A stretch of DNA of 6,361 bases, taken from contig DHMR01000091.1 of the NCBI GenBank assembly GCA_002405875.1, positions 1 through 6,361 of the forward strand, given 5' to 3'. The position numbers and the translations under genes were made by a program. Every line of letters begins with the position of its first letter. Position 1 is the first letter of the stretch. The stretch is from a bacterium UBA4637. Lineage in GTDB: Bacteria > Bacteroidota > Bacteroidia > Bacteroidales > Bacteroidaceae. Under the pieces are notes generated by a model that was not told where the DNA came from, ran no database searches, and saw nothing but the letters and a program-made list of their open reading frames with translations. Of the stretch, positions 5,403-6,361 are shown piece after piece.

Positions 5403-6239
5403 ATGGCAACTACAAAACAAGCAGCCCCAGCTAAAAAGTCTGAGGGCTTTCAGGGAGTAAGAGGCGCATTCTGGATCATCGTGGTATGTGCTATCATCGC
5501 ATTCACATTGTTCTTCACATGGTTCGGAAACGACATGCACTTCCAGGATCCTGGAGTAAAGGATCACCCAGCAGACATTTGGGGTACAATCTTCAAGGGT
5601 GGTGTAATCGTACCAGTTATCCACACATTGTTGCTCACAGTGTTGGCTATGACAATTGAGCGTTGGATGGCTCTTAAGACCGCCACAGGTAAGGGTGCTC
5701 TTCCTAAGTTCGTTGCAAACATCAAGGCAGCTTTGAACGCAAACGACTTCGCTAAGGCTGAGCAGCTCTGCAACAAGCAGCGTGGTACTGTAGCCAACGT
5801 AGTAATGGCTTCTTTGAACGCTTACAAGTCTATGGAGTCTGGTGCAAATGCTTCTTTGAAGAAGGCACAGAAGGTCGCTAAGATTCAGCAGGCTCACGAG
5901 GAAGCAACTCAGTTGGAGATGCCTACTTTGACTATGAACTTGCCAATCATCGCAACAATCGTTACTCTTGGTACATTGACCGGACTTCTCGGTACTGTAA
6001 CCGGTATGATCAAGTCATTCCAGGCCATGGGTGAAGGTGGTGGCGCTGACTCAGCCGCACTTTCTGTAGGTATTTCTGAGGCTTTGATCAACACCGCATT
6101 CGGTATCTTGACATCTTGGTGCGCCGTTGTATCTTACAACACATTCACCAACAAGGTAGATAAGTTGACATACGCACTCGACGAGGTAGGTTACTCAATT
6201 GCTCAGACATACGAAGCTAACCACACAGACGAGGCTTAA
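5403..6239 (+). CDS. exbB: MotA/TolQ/ExbB-family proton channel protein
   Basis: Inner-membrane channel subunit that, with ExbD, converts the proton gradient into work for TonB-dependent outer-membrane import. Hydrophobic segments lie at about residues 22-41, 66-84, 179-202 and 227-248, with a cytoplasmic region between the second and third. Enterobacterial ExbB has three; the first one here is an added N-terminal segment, and the second, ending in ERWMALK, corresponds to the classical first. Channel residues are in place: GLLGTVTGM with Thr198 (matching E. coli Thr148), and GISEALINTAFGI with Glu226 and Thr231 (matching Glu176 and Thr181). Codon use (TCT, GCT, GGT, AAG, TTG preferred) differs from the genes to the left and suggests high expression. 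The exbD start follows after 30 bases. A TolQ-like role cannot be excluded, but an ExbB role fits the TonB-rich biology of Bacteroidota. Confidence 0.92.
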   Translation: MATTKQAAPAKKSEGFQGVRGAFWIIVVCAIIAFTLFFTWFGNDMHFQDPGVKDHPADIWGTIFKGGVIVPVIHTLLLTVLAMTIERWMALKTATGKGALPKFVANIKAALNANDFAKAEQLCNKQRGTVANVVMASLNAYKSMESGANASLKKAQKVAKIQQAHEEATQLEMPTLTMNLPIIATIVTLGTLTGLLGTVTGMIKSFQAMGEGGGADSAALSVGISEALINTAFGILTSWCAVVSYNTFTNKVDKLTYALDEVGYSIAQTYEANHTDEA

Positions 6240-6269
6240 TTTTTGCTAACCCTTTAAAATTTTATCGCT

Positions 6270-6361
6270 ATGGGTAAAGTAAAAATTAAGAAGAGTGACG
6301 TCTGGATCGATATGACGCCTATGTCAGACGTTATGACCCTGTTGCTTACCTTCTTCATGCT
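6270..6361 (+). CDS. exbD: N-terminus of ExbD/TolR-family protein (partial, runs off the right edge)
   Basis: Thirty complete codons, beginning MGKVKIKKSDVWID and continuing MTPMSDVMTLLLTFFM. A short basic cytoplasmic N-terminus leads into the single membrane segment. The DMTPMSDV motif with Asp20 matches the proton-carrying aspartate of ExbD (Asp25 in E. coli), so the protein would form the dimer that sits inside the ExbB pentamer. It lies 30 bases after exbB with no terminator or promoter between them, so the two are cotranscribed. The periplasmic domain, which would separate ExbD from TolR, lies outside the window. Confidence 0.9.
   Translation, partial: MGKVKIKKSDVWIDMTPMSDVMTLLLTFFM

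Noticed and set aside
5388..5897. 169-codon minus-strand ORF, Cys- and Ser-rich
   Set aside because: It is antisense to exbB, whose plus-strand frame has clear family motifs. The unusual composition comes from complementing exbB codons.
1..6361. CRISPR array, insertion sequence, toxin-antitoxin or phage-defence module
   Set aside because: No regularly spaced repeats, transposase, terminal inverted repeats or defence domains were seen; the complete genes are housekeeping families.

Overview
The window looks like chromosomal DNA from a member of the Bacteroidota, most likely Bacteroidales and plausibly Prevotellaceae. Four things point that way: perfect TAnnTTTG (-7) promoter elements ahead of most transcription units, mostly AT-rich translation starts without a strong Shine-Dalgarno sequence, a tRNA gene that does not encode CCA, and protein sequences of Bacteroidales type. 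The genus is an inference; no 16S or comparable marker is present.

Left part (1-685). The 5' end of a leftward gene (1-110) encodes what looks like a lipoprotein signal peptide. A non-coding stretch follows (111-333) that is AT-rich on its left side, carries an 11-bp-spaced direct repeat, and contains three matches to the DnaA box consensus TTWTNCACA plus one near match. Next is a leftward tRNA with a CAU anticodon (365-438), which has its own promoter (471-502) and terminator (329-357). A second AT-rich spacer (503-623) holds a T-rich hairpin, and then the promoter of the rightward genes begins.

Middle part (686-5156). An LptF/LptG-family permease with an unusually long C-terminal extension lies 22 bases ahead of ribBA, so the two probably share a transcript that ends at a strong intrinsic terminator (3857-3900). 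A class I aminotransferase of the aspartate aminotransferase Ib type follows behind its own promoter. Together these serve lipopolysaccharide transport, the first steps of riboflavin synthesis and amino-acid nitrogen transfer.

Right part (5157-6361). After a hairpin and a roughly 105-base A-rich leader come exbB (MotA/TolQ/ExbB proton channel, with an extra N-terminal membrane segment) and the first 30 codons of exbD. They form the start of a TonB-energising operon that continues beyond the window.

The coding part is ordinary housekeeping DNA, and I see no new multi-gene system. The signals most worth a second look are the DnaA-box cluster at 173-317, the extended C-terminus of the permease, and the leader of exbB with its short ORFs.
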